Source of the DNA: Burkholderiaceae bacterium
GTDB taxonomy: Bacteria; Pseudomonadota; Gammaproteobacteria; Burkholderiales; Burkholderiaceae_E
Direction of reading: 5' to 3'
Length of the DNA stretch: 64,000 nt
NCBI GenBank assembly: GCA_016710525.1
Contig: JADJVQ010000023.1
Coordinates: 9,083 to 73,082 of the forward strand
A program made the position numbers and the translations under genes. Below, piece after piece: positions 28,232-36,479 of the stretch. Under the pieces are notes generated by a model. It did not search any database, was not told the origin of the DNA, and worked only from the letters and a program-made list of their open reading frames with translations. Each line of letters begins with the position of its first letter. Within the stretch, counting starts at the first letter, position 1.

Positions 28232-29425
28232 TCAGTCCTTGGGCAGGCCGAGCACGCGCTCGCCGACGATGTTGGCCTGGATCTGGCTCGTGCCCCCGCC
28301 GATGGTCGAGGAGAACGAGTTGAAGTACGTGCGCTGCCACTTGCCGCCTTCGACAGCTGCCGCATCCCCGACCCATCGCACCGCGTTGGCGCCCTGCAGC
28401 GACAGCGCGAACTGGAACAGCCGGCGCCGGTACTCGGAGGTCCGCAGCTTGGCCGACAGCGGAATGGCGTCCGGGCGTTCGCTGCACAGCGCCGGCACCT
28501 GCGCCCGAGCCGCGCACAGCCGATCACCCTGGTCCTCGATCAGGAAGCGCGCGAGCTGGTCGCGCACGAACGGGTCCTCGAGCGCCGGACGACCATCGCG
28601 GCGCGACTGCCGGGCCAGTTCGATCACATCGTTGATGCCCAGAGACACCCGCGACAGGCCGCCCGCCTGGCCGCCGGTGGCGCCCCGCTCGAACGTGAGC
28701 GTCATCATCGCGATCTTCCAGCCTTCCCCTTCGCGGCCCATCAGGCAGTCGGCCGGCACGCGCGCTTCGTGGAAGAAGGTCTGGGTGAATCCGTATTCGC
28801 CGGTCAGCTTCTTGATGGGGCGCACCTCGATCCCCGGCGCCTGCATCGGGATCAGGAAGAACGACAGCCCGCCATAGCGCTTCTCCTGCGGATTGGTGCG
28901 TGCCAGCAGGATCATGTACTTGGCGTAGCTGCCCAGACTGGTCCAGATCTTGGAGCCGGTGATCACGTACTCGTCGCCGTCGCGCACCGCGCGGGTCTGG
29001 GTGTTGGCCAGGTCCGAGCCCTGATCGGGTTCGGAGAAACCCTGGCACCAGATGTCGTCGGCGTTCAGGATGCCAGGGATGAACCGCTGCTTCTGTGCCT
29101 CGGTGCCGATCGCCAGGATCAGCGGCCCGGCCCAGTTCAGTCCGATGGTATTGGGCACGAAGGGGGTCTTCTGGCGCGCCATCTCGGCGTTGACGATGTC
29201 CTGGAAGGCCTGCGGGCGTCCGCCCCCGCCATAGGCCTGCGGCCAGGCCATGCCCAGGTAGCCGGCGTCGTAGACCTTGCGCTGCCAGGCGCGCAGGAAC
29301 TGAAACTGCGGATCGGTGCCCACCTCCATGAAGGATTCGGGCAGCAGGAAGCCGGGATCGGCGGGCTTGTTGGCGCTGAACCAGGCCTGCACCTCGCGCC
29401 GGAAGTCGTCGAGTTCATCACTCAT
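28232..29425 (-). CDS. Acyl-CoA dehydrogenase (ACAD 4)
   Basis: The 397-residue enzyme begins MSDELDDFRREVQAWFSANK. It carries WCQGFSEPDQGSDLANTQTR, ITGSKIWTSLGSYAKYM and the C-terminal STIGGGTSQIQANIVGERVL, all typical of the large member of a two-gene ACAD pair. The frame is intact. It lies 22 bases after the enoyl-CoA hydratase gene and next to the broken ACAD 3, so they are probably one operon. The flavin site appears complete; substrate unknown. Confidence 0.9.
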   Translation of the reverse strand: MSDELDDFRREVQAWFSANKPADPGFLLPESFMEVGTDPQFQFLRAWQRKVYDAGYLGMAWPQAYGGGGRPQAFQDIVNAEMARQKTPFVPNTIGLNWAGPLILAIGTEAQKQRFIPGILNADDIWCQGFSEPDQGSDLANTQTRAVRDGDEYVITGSKIWTSLGSYAKYMILLARTNPQEKRYGGLSFFLIPMQAPGIEVRPIKKLTGEYGFTQTFFHEARVPADCLMGREGEGWKIAMMTLTFERGATGGQAGGLSRVSLGINDVIELARQSRRDGRPALEDPFVRDQLARFLIEDQGDRLCAARAQVPALCSERPDAIPLSAKLRTSEYRRRLFQFALSLQGANAVRWVGDAAAVEGGKWQRTYFNSFSSTIGGGTSQIQANIVGERVLGLPKD

Positions 29426-29447
29426 GGTTGAGCCTCCCTGCCCACGA

Positions 29448-30224
29448 TCATTTGGACTCGACCCAGGACGGCTTGCGCTTTTCGCGGAACGCCGCCATGC
29501 CCTCGGCGGCCTCGGGTGTCATGAACATCCGCCGGCTCCATTGACCGGCCACCGTGAAGGCTTCCGATTCGCTGAGCGTCGGAATGGTGCGCACCAGCTT
29601 CTTGCACTCGGCCAGCGCGTTCGGGCCGCCCAGGCGCAGCATGTCGACCTCTTCCTGCACCGCAGCCACAAGCTGATCGGCCGGCACGGCCCGGTGCGCG
29701 AACCCCATCGCCACCGCCTGCGTGCCGCTGAAGCGCTCGCCGGTGAGGATGAGTTTCATGCCGTGGTGACGGCCCAGCTTGGGCAGGCAGACCACCGAGA
29801 TGACCGCCGGGATCACGCCGATGCGAACCTCCGAAAAACTGAACGGGGCATCGTCGACCGTGATCACGATGTCGGCCGCGCCCACCAGGCCCAGCCCACC
29901 GGCAAAGGCCGCGCCGTTGACCGCGGCGATCACCGGCTTGTCGCCGTTCATCATCGTTTGCAGGATATCCGGCAGGCCGACTGCCTTGCGGCCTTCGGTG
30001 GCGCTGCCCGGCGGGTTCTTGAGGTCGGCGCCGGCGCAAAACGCCGGCCCCGCACCGGTGATCACGATGCAGCGGGCCGCCGGGTCGGCGGTGGCGGCGG
30101 CGATGTGATCGGCCAGTTCATTGACCAGCACGGCCGACAGCGCATTGCGGTTGTCGGGCCGGTTCAGCGTGATCCAGGCCGCGCCCTGGCGAACTTCATA
30201 GCGGGTGGCTTCGGTGTTGGACAT
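29448..30224 (-). CDS. Enoyl-CoA hydratase/isomerase family protein
   Basis: This 258-residue crotonase-fold enzyme starts MSNTEATRYEVRQGAAWITL. The oxyanion-hole motifs are ITGAGPAFCAGADL and AAVNGAAFAGGLGLVGAADI. From its position beside a biotin-dependent carboxylase it may hydrate a glutaconyl-CoA-type product, as LiuC or AtuE do, but the sequence alone does not prove this. It follows the carboxylase alpha gene by 3 bases. Confidence 0.87.
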   Translation of the reverse strand: MSNTEATRYEVRQGAAWITLNRPDNRNALSAVLVNELADHIAAATADPAARCIVITGAGPAFCAGADLKNPPGSATEGRKAVGLPDILQTMMNGDKPVIAAVNGAAFAGGLGLVGAADIVITVDDAPFSFSEVRIGVIPAVISVVCLPKLGRHHGMKLILTGERFSGTQAVAMGFAHRAVPADQLVAAVQEEVDMLRLGGPNALAECKKLVRTIPTLSESEAFTVAGQWSRRMFMTPEAAEGMAAFREKRKPSWVESK

Positions 30225-30227
30225 GTC

Positions 30228-32219
30228 TCAGGCTTTCTTGGGTTTTTCCTCGAAGGTCACCAGCAGCGCGCCGTTGGCGACCTGTTCGCCTACCGCGACC
30301 GCCAGGGCCTTGATGACGCCAGCCGCGGGCGCGGTGATCCGGTGCTCCATCTTCATGGCCTCCAGGATCAGCAGCAGCTGGCCCTTGTCGACCGACTGGC
30401 CCTGGGCCACTTCGACCGCCAGGACTTTGCCCGGCATCGGCGCCTTCAGTCCGCCGCCCATCTGCGAGCGGTTGGCCGACGGGAAGCGCGGCTGCTCGAT
30501 CAGTTCGAGGTCGCCGCCCGGGCCCTGCACCAGGTGGCGGGCGCCGAAGGAGGTGACCGAGACGCGCTGGCGCCGGCCGTCGATCGCGAAGTCGATGCCG
30601 CGCTCGTCGGCCGTGAAGACCTCGGCCTGGCAATCGCGGCTGCCGATGCGCGCCTCGAAGCGGCCGTCTTGGCGCACCCGGTAGGCCACTTTCAGTTCGC
30701 GCTCGCCGGCCAGGAAGCTCACCAGCTGCGGCGGCATGTGCGAGTTGCGATAACCGCCGGTGATCGTGCGCTGCACCCGCGCTGCGGCGCGACGGATGGC
30801 CCGGCCATGCAGCGCGACGCCCAGCGCGCAGATTTCCAGTTCGGCGCCATCCGTTTCGCGCTGCGCTGCCGGCGCGATCCGCTCGATGAAGTCGGTGGTG
30901 GTGTCGCCCGCCAGGAAGGCCTCGCTGCGCAAGGTGGCGACCAGGAAGTCGCGGTTGTGCACGATGCCCTGGATGCGGGTGCGCTCCAGTGCGCGCGCCA
31001 GCCGCGCCGCCGCCTCGCGGCGGGTGGGCGCGTGGGCGATCACCTTGGCGATCATGGGATCGAATTCGATGCCGATCTCGCTGCCGGATTCCACGCCGGA
31101 GTCGTAGCGCACGCCGTCTTCGCGAGCCGGTTCCCACACCAGCACGGTGCCCGGCGTGGGCAGGAAGTCCTGCGCGGGGTTTTCGGCGCAGACCCGGGCT
31201 TCGATCGCGTGGCCGCCGATCTTGAGATCCGCCTGAGCGTAGCCCAGCGCTTCACCCTCGGCCACCCGGATCTGCTCGCGCACCAGGTCCAGGCCGGTGA
31301 TCGCCTCGGTGACCGGATGCTCCACCTGCAGTCGGGTGTTGACCTCCAGGAAGAAGAACTCGCGACCGCTGACCAGGAATTCCGCGGTGCCCGCCGAGTA
31401 GTAGCCAATGTGGCGAGCCGCCGCCAGCGCGGCCTGGCCCATCGCTTCGCGCAGCCCGGCATCGAGCGCCGGCGAGGGCGCCTCTTCGATGATCTTCTGG
31501 TGGCGGCGCTGGATCGAGCACTCGCGCTCGAACAGATGCACCAGGTTGCCATGCCGGTCGCCCAGGATCTGGATCTCGACGTGGCGGGAGTGGCTGAGCC
31601 AGCGCTCCAGGAACACGGTGCCGTCACCGAACGAGGCCGCGGCCTCGCGCCGCGCGCCCTCGACGGCCTGCGCGAGTTCGCCGGGCGATTGCACGACCCG
31701 CATGCCGCGTCCGCCGCCGCCAGCGGCCGCCTTGATCAGCACCGGATAGCCGATGCGTTGCGCAGCGGCCAGGGCATCGGCCTGCGGCGTGAGCTCGAAG
31801 GCCTCCAGCGCGGGCACACCCACTTCCTTGACCACGCGCTTGGCGGCCAGCTTGTCGCCGATGCCGCGGATCGCCGCGGGCGAGGGGCCCACCCAGGTCA
31901 GACCGGCATCGATCACCGCCTGCGCGAAGCGGGCGTTTTCAGACAAGAAGCCGTAGCCCGGATGCACCGCATCGGCGCCACTGCGCCGGCAGGCCTCGAG
32001 CACCTTGTCGATGTCCAGGTAGGTCTGCGCCGAGCTCTGGCCCTGCAGCGCGATCGCGGTGTCGGCCTCCTGGACGAAGGGTGCGCGGGCATCGCCGTCG
32101 GCATAGATCGCCACCGAGCCGATGCCCATGCGATGCGCCGTGCGAAAGATGCGGCGGGCGATCTCGCCGCGATTGGCGACCAGCAGCCGCCGGATGGGTT
32201 TGACGCTCACATCCGCCAT
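30228..32219 (-). CDS. Acyl-CoA carboxylase alpha subunit (biotin carboxylase plus biotin carrier)
   Basis: The 663-residue subunit carries out ATP-dependent carboxylation of biotin. It has the N-terminal biotin carboxylase domain (RRLLVANRGEIARRI), the ATP-grasp loop AAAGGGGRGMRVV and EVNTRLQVEHPVTE. The C-terminal biotinyl domain has EAMKMEH with the biotinylated Lys near residue 623. The start at 32219 overlaps the end of the beta-subunit gene by 13 bases. With the carboxyltransferase and the lyase-like gene it resembles the methylcrotonyl-CoA (Liu) or geranyl-CoA (Atu) carboxylase systems. Propionyl/acetyl-CoA specificity is less likely from context. Confidence 0.9.
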   Translation of the reverse strand: MADVSVKPIRRLLVANRGEIARRIFRTAHRMGIGSVAIYADGDARAPFVQEADTAIALQGQSSAQTYLDIDKVLEACRRSGADAVHPGYGFLSENARFAQAVIDAGLTWVGPSPAAIRGIGDKLAAKRVVKEVGVPALEAFELTPQADALAAAQRIGYPVLIKAAAGGGGRGMRVVQSPGELAQAVEGARREAAASFGDGTVFLERWLSHSRHVEIQILGDRHGNLVHLFERECSIQRRHQKIIEEAPSPALDAGLREAMGQAALAAARHIGYYSAGTAEFLVSGREFFFLEVNTRLQVEHPVTEAITGLDLVREQIRVAEGEALGYAQADLKIGGHAIEARVCAENPAQDFLPTPGTVLVWEPAREDGVRYDSGVESGSEIGIEFDPMIAKVIAHAPTRREAAARLARALERTRIQGIVHNRDFLVATLRSEAFLAGDTTTDFIERIAPAAQRETDGAELEICALGVALHGRAIRRAAARVQRTITGGYRNSHMPPQLVSFLAGERELKVAYRVRQDGRFEARIGSRDCQAEVFTADERGIDFAIDGRRQRVSVTSFGARHLVQGPGGDLELIEQPRFPSANRSQMGGGLKAPMPGKVLAVEVAQGQSVDKGQLLLILEAMKMEHRITAPAAGVIKALAVAVGEQVANGALLVTFEEKPKKA

Positions 32220-33841
32220 GTGCCGAACTCCTTGGTGCCCTGGATGGCCTTGTTGTGACAGGCCGAAAGCGCGATGCCCAGCACGGTGCGGGTGTCGCGC
32301 GGGTCGATCATGCCGTCGTCGGACACACGCGAAGTGGCGAACAGGCCCTTGGAGCGTTCTTCGGCCCAGAACTCCACCGACTCGACCCGCTTGGCATTGG
32401 CTTCCTCGTCGAAGACTTCGCCGCGGCGCTCGGTCGCGGTGCGCTGCACGATGGTCATCACCCCGGCCATCTGCTTGGGTCCCATCACCGCGATCTTGGC
32501 GGTGGGCCAGATGAAGTTGAAGCGGGTGCCGAAGGCGCGCCCGCTCATGCCGTAATTGCCGGCGCCGTACGAGGCGCCGACGATGACCGTCAGGTGCGGC
32601 ACGGTGGAATTGGACACCGCATTGATCATCTTCGAGCCGTTCTTGGTGATGCCCCCCTGCTCGAAGTCGGTGCCGACGATGTAGCCGGTGATGTTGTGCA
32701 GGAAGAGCAGCGGCACGTCGATCTGGTTGCACAGCTGGATGAACTGCGCGGCCTTCTCGGACGACTCCGAAAACAGCGCGCCGTTGTTGCCCAGGATGCC
32801 GACCGGAAAACCGTGGATCGATGCCCAGCCGGTGACCAGGGTGGGACCGTACAGGGGCTTGAATTCCTCGAAGCGCGAACCGTCGACGATGCGCGCGATC
32901 ACCTCGCGCATGTCGAAGGGCTGACGCAGGTCGCGCCCCACGATGCCCAGCAGTTCTTCGGGATCGTAGATGGGATCGTCCGGCGGCAGCGTGGGCCCCG
33001 GACCCTGCTTGCGCCAGTTCAGGTGGCTCACCACTTCGCGGCACATCCGGATGCCGTCCATCTCGTCTTCGGCCAGGTAGTCGCCCAGGCCGGAGACGGT
33101 GCAGTGCATGTCGGCGCCACCCAGGCTTTCTTCGTTGGCGTCTTCGCCAGTGGCCATCTTGACCAGCGGCGGGCCGCCCAGGAACACCTTGGACTGGCCG
33201 CGGATGAAGATGTTGTAGTCGCTCATGCCCGGCTGGTAGGCGCCACCGGCGGTGGAGGCTCCGAACACCAGCGAGATGGTGGGGATGCGCAGCTTCGAGA
33301 GTTCGGTGATTTCGTAGAACAGGCGCCCGGATTCGGCGAAGTGTCCGGTTTCGCGGCGGATCGCCGCCTCCGGATCGCCGCTGCCCGATTCGCCACGCAG
33401 GTCCGCGCCAGCGGACTCGACGAACTGGACGTAGGGCATCCGGTTGGTTCGGGCGATTTCCAGCCCGCGCATCAGCTTCTTGCTGTTGAACGCGTTGAAG
33501 GCGCCGGCGCGCACCGAGGGGTCGTGCCCCAGGATCACGCACTCGACGCCCTCGATCACGCCGATGCCGACCACGAATCCGGAACCGACGTCGAAGTTGG
33601 AACGCCACGCCGCCAGCGGACTGATCTCGAGGAACGGCGAATCGGGGTCCAGCACCAGCGAAATCCGCTCGCGCAGCGGCATCTTGCCGCGCGCGCGCAG
33701 GCGGGCGAGGGTTTCTTCGCCGCCGCCGCGCGCCGCCTGCGCCAGCAGCTTGTCGAGCTCCTCGAGCGTCTCGAGCATCTGCGAACGGTTCTGCGAAAAG
33801 GCGTCGGAGCGCAGGTCGAGTTTCGTTTCGATCACGGGCAT
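32207..33841 (-). CDS. Acyl-CoA carboxylase beta subunit (carboxyltransferase)
   Basis: The 544-residue protein transfers the carboxyl group from biotin to the acyl-CoA. Both crotonase-like halves are present. The N-terminal half has GFVVGIGVIEGVECVILGHD and STAGGAYQPGMSDYNIFIRG. The C-terminal half has GNNGALFSESSEKAAQFIQL and FLHNITGYIVGTDFEQGGI. Length and motifs match methylcrotonyl-/geranyl-CoA carboxylase beta chains. It lies 18 bases after the lyase-like gene, with a small overlap into the alpha gene, so the stoichiometric partners are co-translated. Confidence 0.9.
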   Translation of the reverse strand: MPVIETKLDLRSDAFSQNRSQMLETLEELDKLLAQAARGGGEETLARLRARGKMPLRERISLVLDPDSPFLEISPLAAWRSNFDVGSGFVVGIGVIEGVECVILGHDPSVRAGAFNAFNSKKLMRGLEIARTNRMPYVQFVESAGADLRGESGSGDPEAAIRRETGHFAESGRLFYEITELSKLRIPTISLVFGASTAGGAYQPGMSDYNIFIRGQSKVFLGGPPLVKMATGEDANEESLGGADMHCTVSGLGDYLAEDEMDGIRMCREVVSHLNWRKQGPGPTLPPDDPIYDPEELLGIVGRDLRQPFDMREVIARIVDGSRFEEFKPLYGPTLVTGWASIHGFPVGILGNNGALFSESSEKAAQFIQLCNQIDVPLLFLHNITGYIVGTDFEQGGITKNGSKMINAVSNSTVPHLTVIVGASYGAGNYGMSGRAFGTRFNFIWPTAKIAVMGPKQMAGVMTIVQRTATERRGEVFDEEANAKRVESVEFWAEERSKGLFATSRVSDDGMIDPRDTRTVLGIALSACHNKAIQGTKEFGTWRM

Positions 33842-33859
33842 CGGGGGCTCCCGGGGTTG

Positions 33860-34951
33860 TCAGCCGCGCAGCAGGGCATCGTTGTCCTTCCAAGGGGAGA
33901 TCTGGCCGGCGTACACCTGCGGGCCTTTGCGGAAATGGGCCGCTTCGTCGAGGGTTTCGATGAACGGCATGTCGATGGGATACAGCGCCGCGCCGCGCGG
34001 GCGCGGTCCGGACTTGGACACATGGCCCCACAGCGGGTGCCCCACCACCTCTTCGGCGACGGCCACCGCATCGATCAGCTTGCCCAGGTCGTAGCCGGTC
34101 TGCACCCCCATCTCGTGGCACAGATCGACGAAGTCTTCGGTGGGCACATGGCCGGCCGAGCGGCCGTTGCCCGAATACGGGCAGCCGCCCATGCCGCCCA
34201 GGCAGGTGTCGAATTCGCGCGCGCCGAGTTGCAGCGCCTCGTAGTAGCTGGCCAGCGTGGCGCCGCGCTGATTGTGCAGATGCATGTGGAAATCGGTCAC
34301 GGCCGGCCAGCGCTCGCGAATGGCGACCATGAACTCGCGCACCAGATGCGGCAGGTTCCAGCCCATCGCCTCCAGGAACGACACCCGGGTCACCGTGATG
34401 CCGGCGGCCTGCCACTTGCCGATCATCATCTCCAGGAAGGCCATGCGCTGGGCGTGGCTGAACGGCCCTTCGAAGTTCGAGCCGAAGGGGTTGCCGATCG
34501 CCACCGAGGCCTGCTGCGCGCCGGCCGTTTGCGCCGCGGCGATCGTGGCGTCCATCGCGGCGATCTGCTGGGCCTGGGTGCGGTTGTAGTTGCGCCGCGC
34601 GAACGAATCGCACATCTCGACGTGGGTGGCCGGCAGCTTGTTCTTGCGGCGCAGGTCGAGCTTGGGGAAGTACCGGTCGGCCCGGTCGCGCCCGGTCTTG
34701 TTGAAGACGGCGGCCGTGTAGACGATGCCCGGCTTGGGCACGAAGCGCTCGGCGATCTCGTCGATGCAGGCCATCTGCGGCGTCCACTTGGGATGCGCGA
34801 ACGAGCCGATCGAGATCAATTTGGCGCCGGTTTCACCGAGCGCATCGAGCAGGCGCAGCTTGGCGTCGACGGAGATGGCCGCGCTCTCGATCTGCAGACC
34901 TTCGCGCATCGTGTCGTCGGTGATGGTGACGGAGTCGGGCAATAGGCTCAT
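33860..34951 (-). CDS. HMG-CoA lyase-like enzyme (DRE-TIM family)
   Basis: The 363-residue protein has DDTMREGLQIESAAISVDAK (the DxTxRDGxQ-type metal/active-site motif, with Glu for Asp), HMHLHNQRGATLASYYEALQ (metal-binding HxH) and GGMGGCPYSGNGRSAGHVPT. It is longer than ordinary HMG-CoA lyases (about 300 residues). It should split a 3-hydroxy-3-methyl-acyl-CoA by retro-aldol cleavage. It is the first gene of the minus-strand catabolic operon running to 24722. No regulator gene is adjacent. A malonyl/citramalate-type reaction cannot be excluded. Confidence 0.82.
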   Translation of the reverse strand: MSLLPDSVTITDDTMREGLQIESAAISVDAKLRLLDALGETGAKLISIGSFAHPKWTPQMACIDEIAERFVPKPGIVYTAAVFNKTGRDRADRYFPKLDLRRKNKLPATHVEMCDSFARRNYNRTQAQQIAAMDATIAAAQTAGAQQASVAIGNPFGSNFEGPFSHAQRMAFLEMMIGKWQAAGITVTRVSFLEAMGWNLPHLVREFMVAIRERWPAVTDFHMHLHNQRGATLASYYEALQLGAREFDTCLGGMGGCPYSGNGRSAGHVPTEDFVDLCHEMGVQTGYDLGKLIDAVAVAEEVVGHPLWGHVSKSGPRPRGAALYPIDMPFIETLDEAAHFRKGPQVYAGQISPWKDNDALLRG

Positions 34952-35519
34952 GGTGGATGACCTGCGAAGGTTGGGGGGAGTGCGCACCGCCGGTGCCGCT
35001 CCATTATCGGTCGGCGGCCGCGCCGGCGCGGCCCTGCGCGGGCATTTCCGGAAGCGCCCTTGGCGGTCCGCCAGGCCGGCGACCCCCTGATGCATTCGGA
35101 TCCGCAGTTCGGGCGGCCGCCGCGCAGGCAGGGGGCCCCCGGGGGGCGGCGGGGCGGCCCGCGGCGGCCCCGGGGCAGCCCCGGCCCGGCCCGGGCGCCC
35201 GGGCCCGCGGCCCCGGCGCCGGCCCGGGCGGGGCCCGCCCCCGGCCCCCCCCCCCGCCCGCCGGGCTCGGGCCGCCATTTCGCGCTGCCGCGCGATGCGC
35301 TGTCGGTCCCTTCGCGTTTCATTTCGTTGGCCTATGCCTCGGCGGCGCCCCGACGCGCCGCCGCGCTCGCCTTCGAGGCGCGGATCACCCGCCGGCTGGC
35401 GCGGGCGGGCGCCGCCGCCTGAGCCGGGCATTCCAATCCATGGCCATCGCCCGGTGGCCGGATCGCCTGCGGAGCGCCACGCGAATAGAATCCCGGTTGC
35501 TCTCGGAAATGCGAACCCA
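34952..35519. other. Intergenic region with an extreme G/C tract
   Basis: This 568-base divergent gap must hold the promoters of the catabolic operon (minus) and the MoxR operon (plus). Within it, 35131-35273 is built almost entirely of G and C (I count two A/T bases). It includes a run of 11 C at 35245-35255. Open frames across it are Pro/Gly/Ala/Arg low complexity and I reject them as genes. I see no clear promoter. The tract may be an assembly or base-calling artefact. Confidence 0.6.
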
Positions 35520-36479
35520 ATGACCACTGCATCGACTCCCCCTGGCCTGACCTCCATTGCCGCGGTCACCGCGACCCTTGCCTCGGTCGGCTACATCTCG
35601 ACGCGCGCCATCTCGACCGCCGTCTATCTGGCCCACCACCTGCGCAAGCCCGTGCTGATCGAAGGTCCCGCCGGCGTGGGCAAGACCGACCTGGCCGTGT
35701 CGCTGGGCAAGTCGCTGGCCTTCGCGCTGCTGCGCATGCAGTGCTACGAGGGGCTCGACGAAAGCAAGTCGCTGTATGAGTGGAAGTACGGCAAGCAGCT
35801 GCTGTACACCCAGATCCTCAAGGAAAAGATCCATCAGCTGATCGGCGCCGAAGACTCGCTCGAGGCATCGTTCCAGAAACTGGCTGGGTTTCAGGACATG
35901 TTCTTCTCGCGCGAGTTCCTCGAGCCGCGCCCGCTGCTCAAGGCCATGGAGCAGGAAGGCGGCAGCGTGCTGCTGATCGACGAGATCGACAAATCCGAAG
36001 AACAGTTCGAAGCCATGCTGCTCGAGATCCTGGCCGACTACCAGGTGACCATTCCCGAAATCGGCACCATTTCGGCGCAAACGCCGCCGCTGGTCATCCT
36101 CACGTCCAACAACACGCGCGAACTGGGCGATGCGCTCAAGCGCCGCTGCCTGCACCTGCACATCGGCTTTCCCGACGCCGAGCGCGAACGCCAGATCGTG
36201 CGTTCGCGGGTGCCCGGGGTCTCCGATTCGCTGCTGCGCCAGCTGGTCGCCTTCGTGCAGTCGCTGCGCGAAGAAAACATCCGCAAGCATCCCTCGATCA
36301 GCGAGACGGTCGACTGGGCGCGCACCCTCATGCTGATGCACGCCGACGCGCTCGAGCCCGAGATGGTCCAGGACACGCTCAACGTGCTGCTCAAGCGCCA
36401 GAGCGACATCGTCGAAATCGACGCCAAGGTCGAACAGCTCACCCGCGATGCCGTGACGGCCGGAGCCGGACCCGACTGA
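35520..36479 (+). CDS. MoxR family AAA+ ATPase
   Basis: The 319-residue ATPase has Walker A GPAGVGKT (residues 49-56), Walker B SVLLIDEIDKSEEQFEAMLL, and sensor 1 in LVILTSNNTRELGDALKRRC. MoxR proteins act as chaperones that assemble or activate metal- or cofactor-containing enzymes with a VWA partner. I chose the start MTTASTPPGLTSIAAVTATL at 35520. The long open frame upstream is low-complexity DNA. The stop overlaps the start of the VWA gene (TGATG). Homologues sit near CO dehydrogenase (coxD), but no such enzyme is in view. Confidence 0.9.
   Translation: MTTASTPPGLTSIAAVTATLASVGYISTRAISTAVYLAHHLRKPVLIEGPAGVGKTDLAVSLGKSLAFALLRMQCYEGLDESKSLYEWKYGKQLLYTQILKEKIHQLIGAEDSLEASFQKLAGFQDMFFSREFLEPRPLLKAMEQEGGSVLLIDEIDKSEEQFEAMLLEILADYQVTIPEIGTISAQTPPLVILTSNNTRELGDALKRRCLHLHIGFPDAERERQIVRSRVPGVSDSLLRQLVAFVQSLREENIRKHPSISETVDWARTLMLMHADALEPEMVQDTLNVLLKRQSDIVEIDAKVEQLTRDAVTAGAGPD

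Noticed and set aside
30228..34787. Apparent 1519-residue fusion on the minus strand
   Set aside because: Only the last 663 codons are the carboxylase alpha subunit. The upstream part is an out-of-frame reading of the lyase and carboxyltransferase genes, which have good starts and stops of their own.
34957..35422. Coding frames through the G/C-rich tract
   Set aside because: They are runs of Gly, Pro, Ala and Arg in every frame, with no homology I recognise and no ribosome-binding site.
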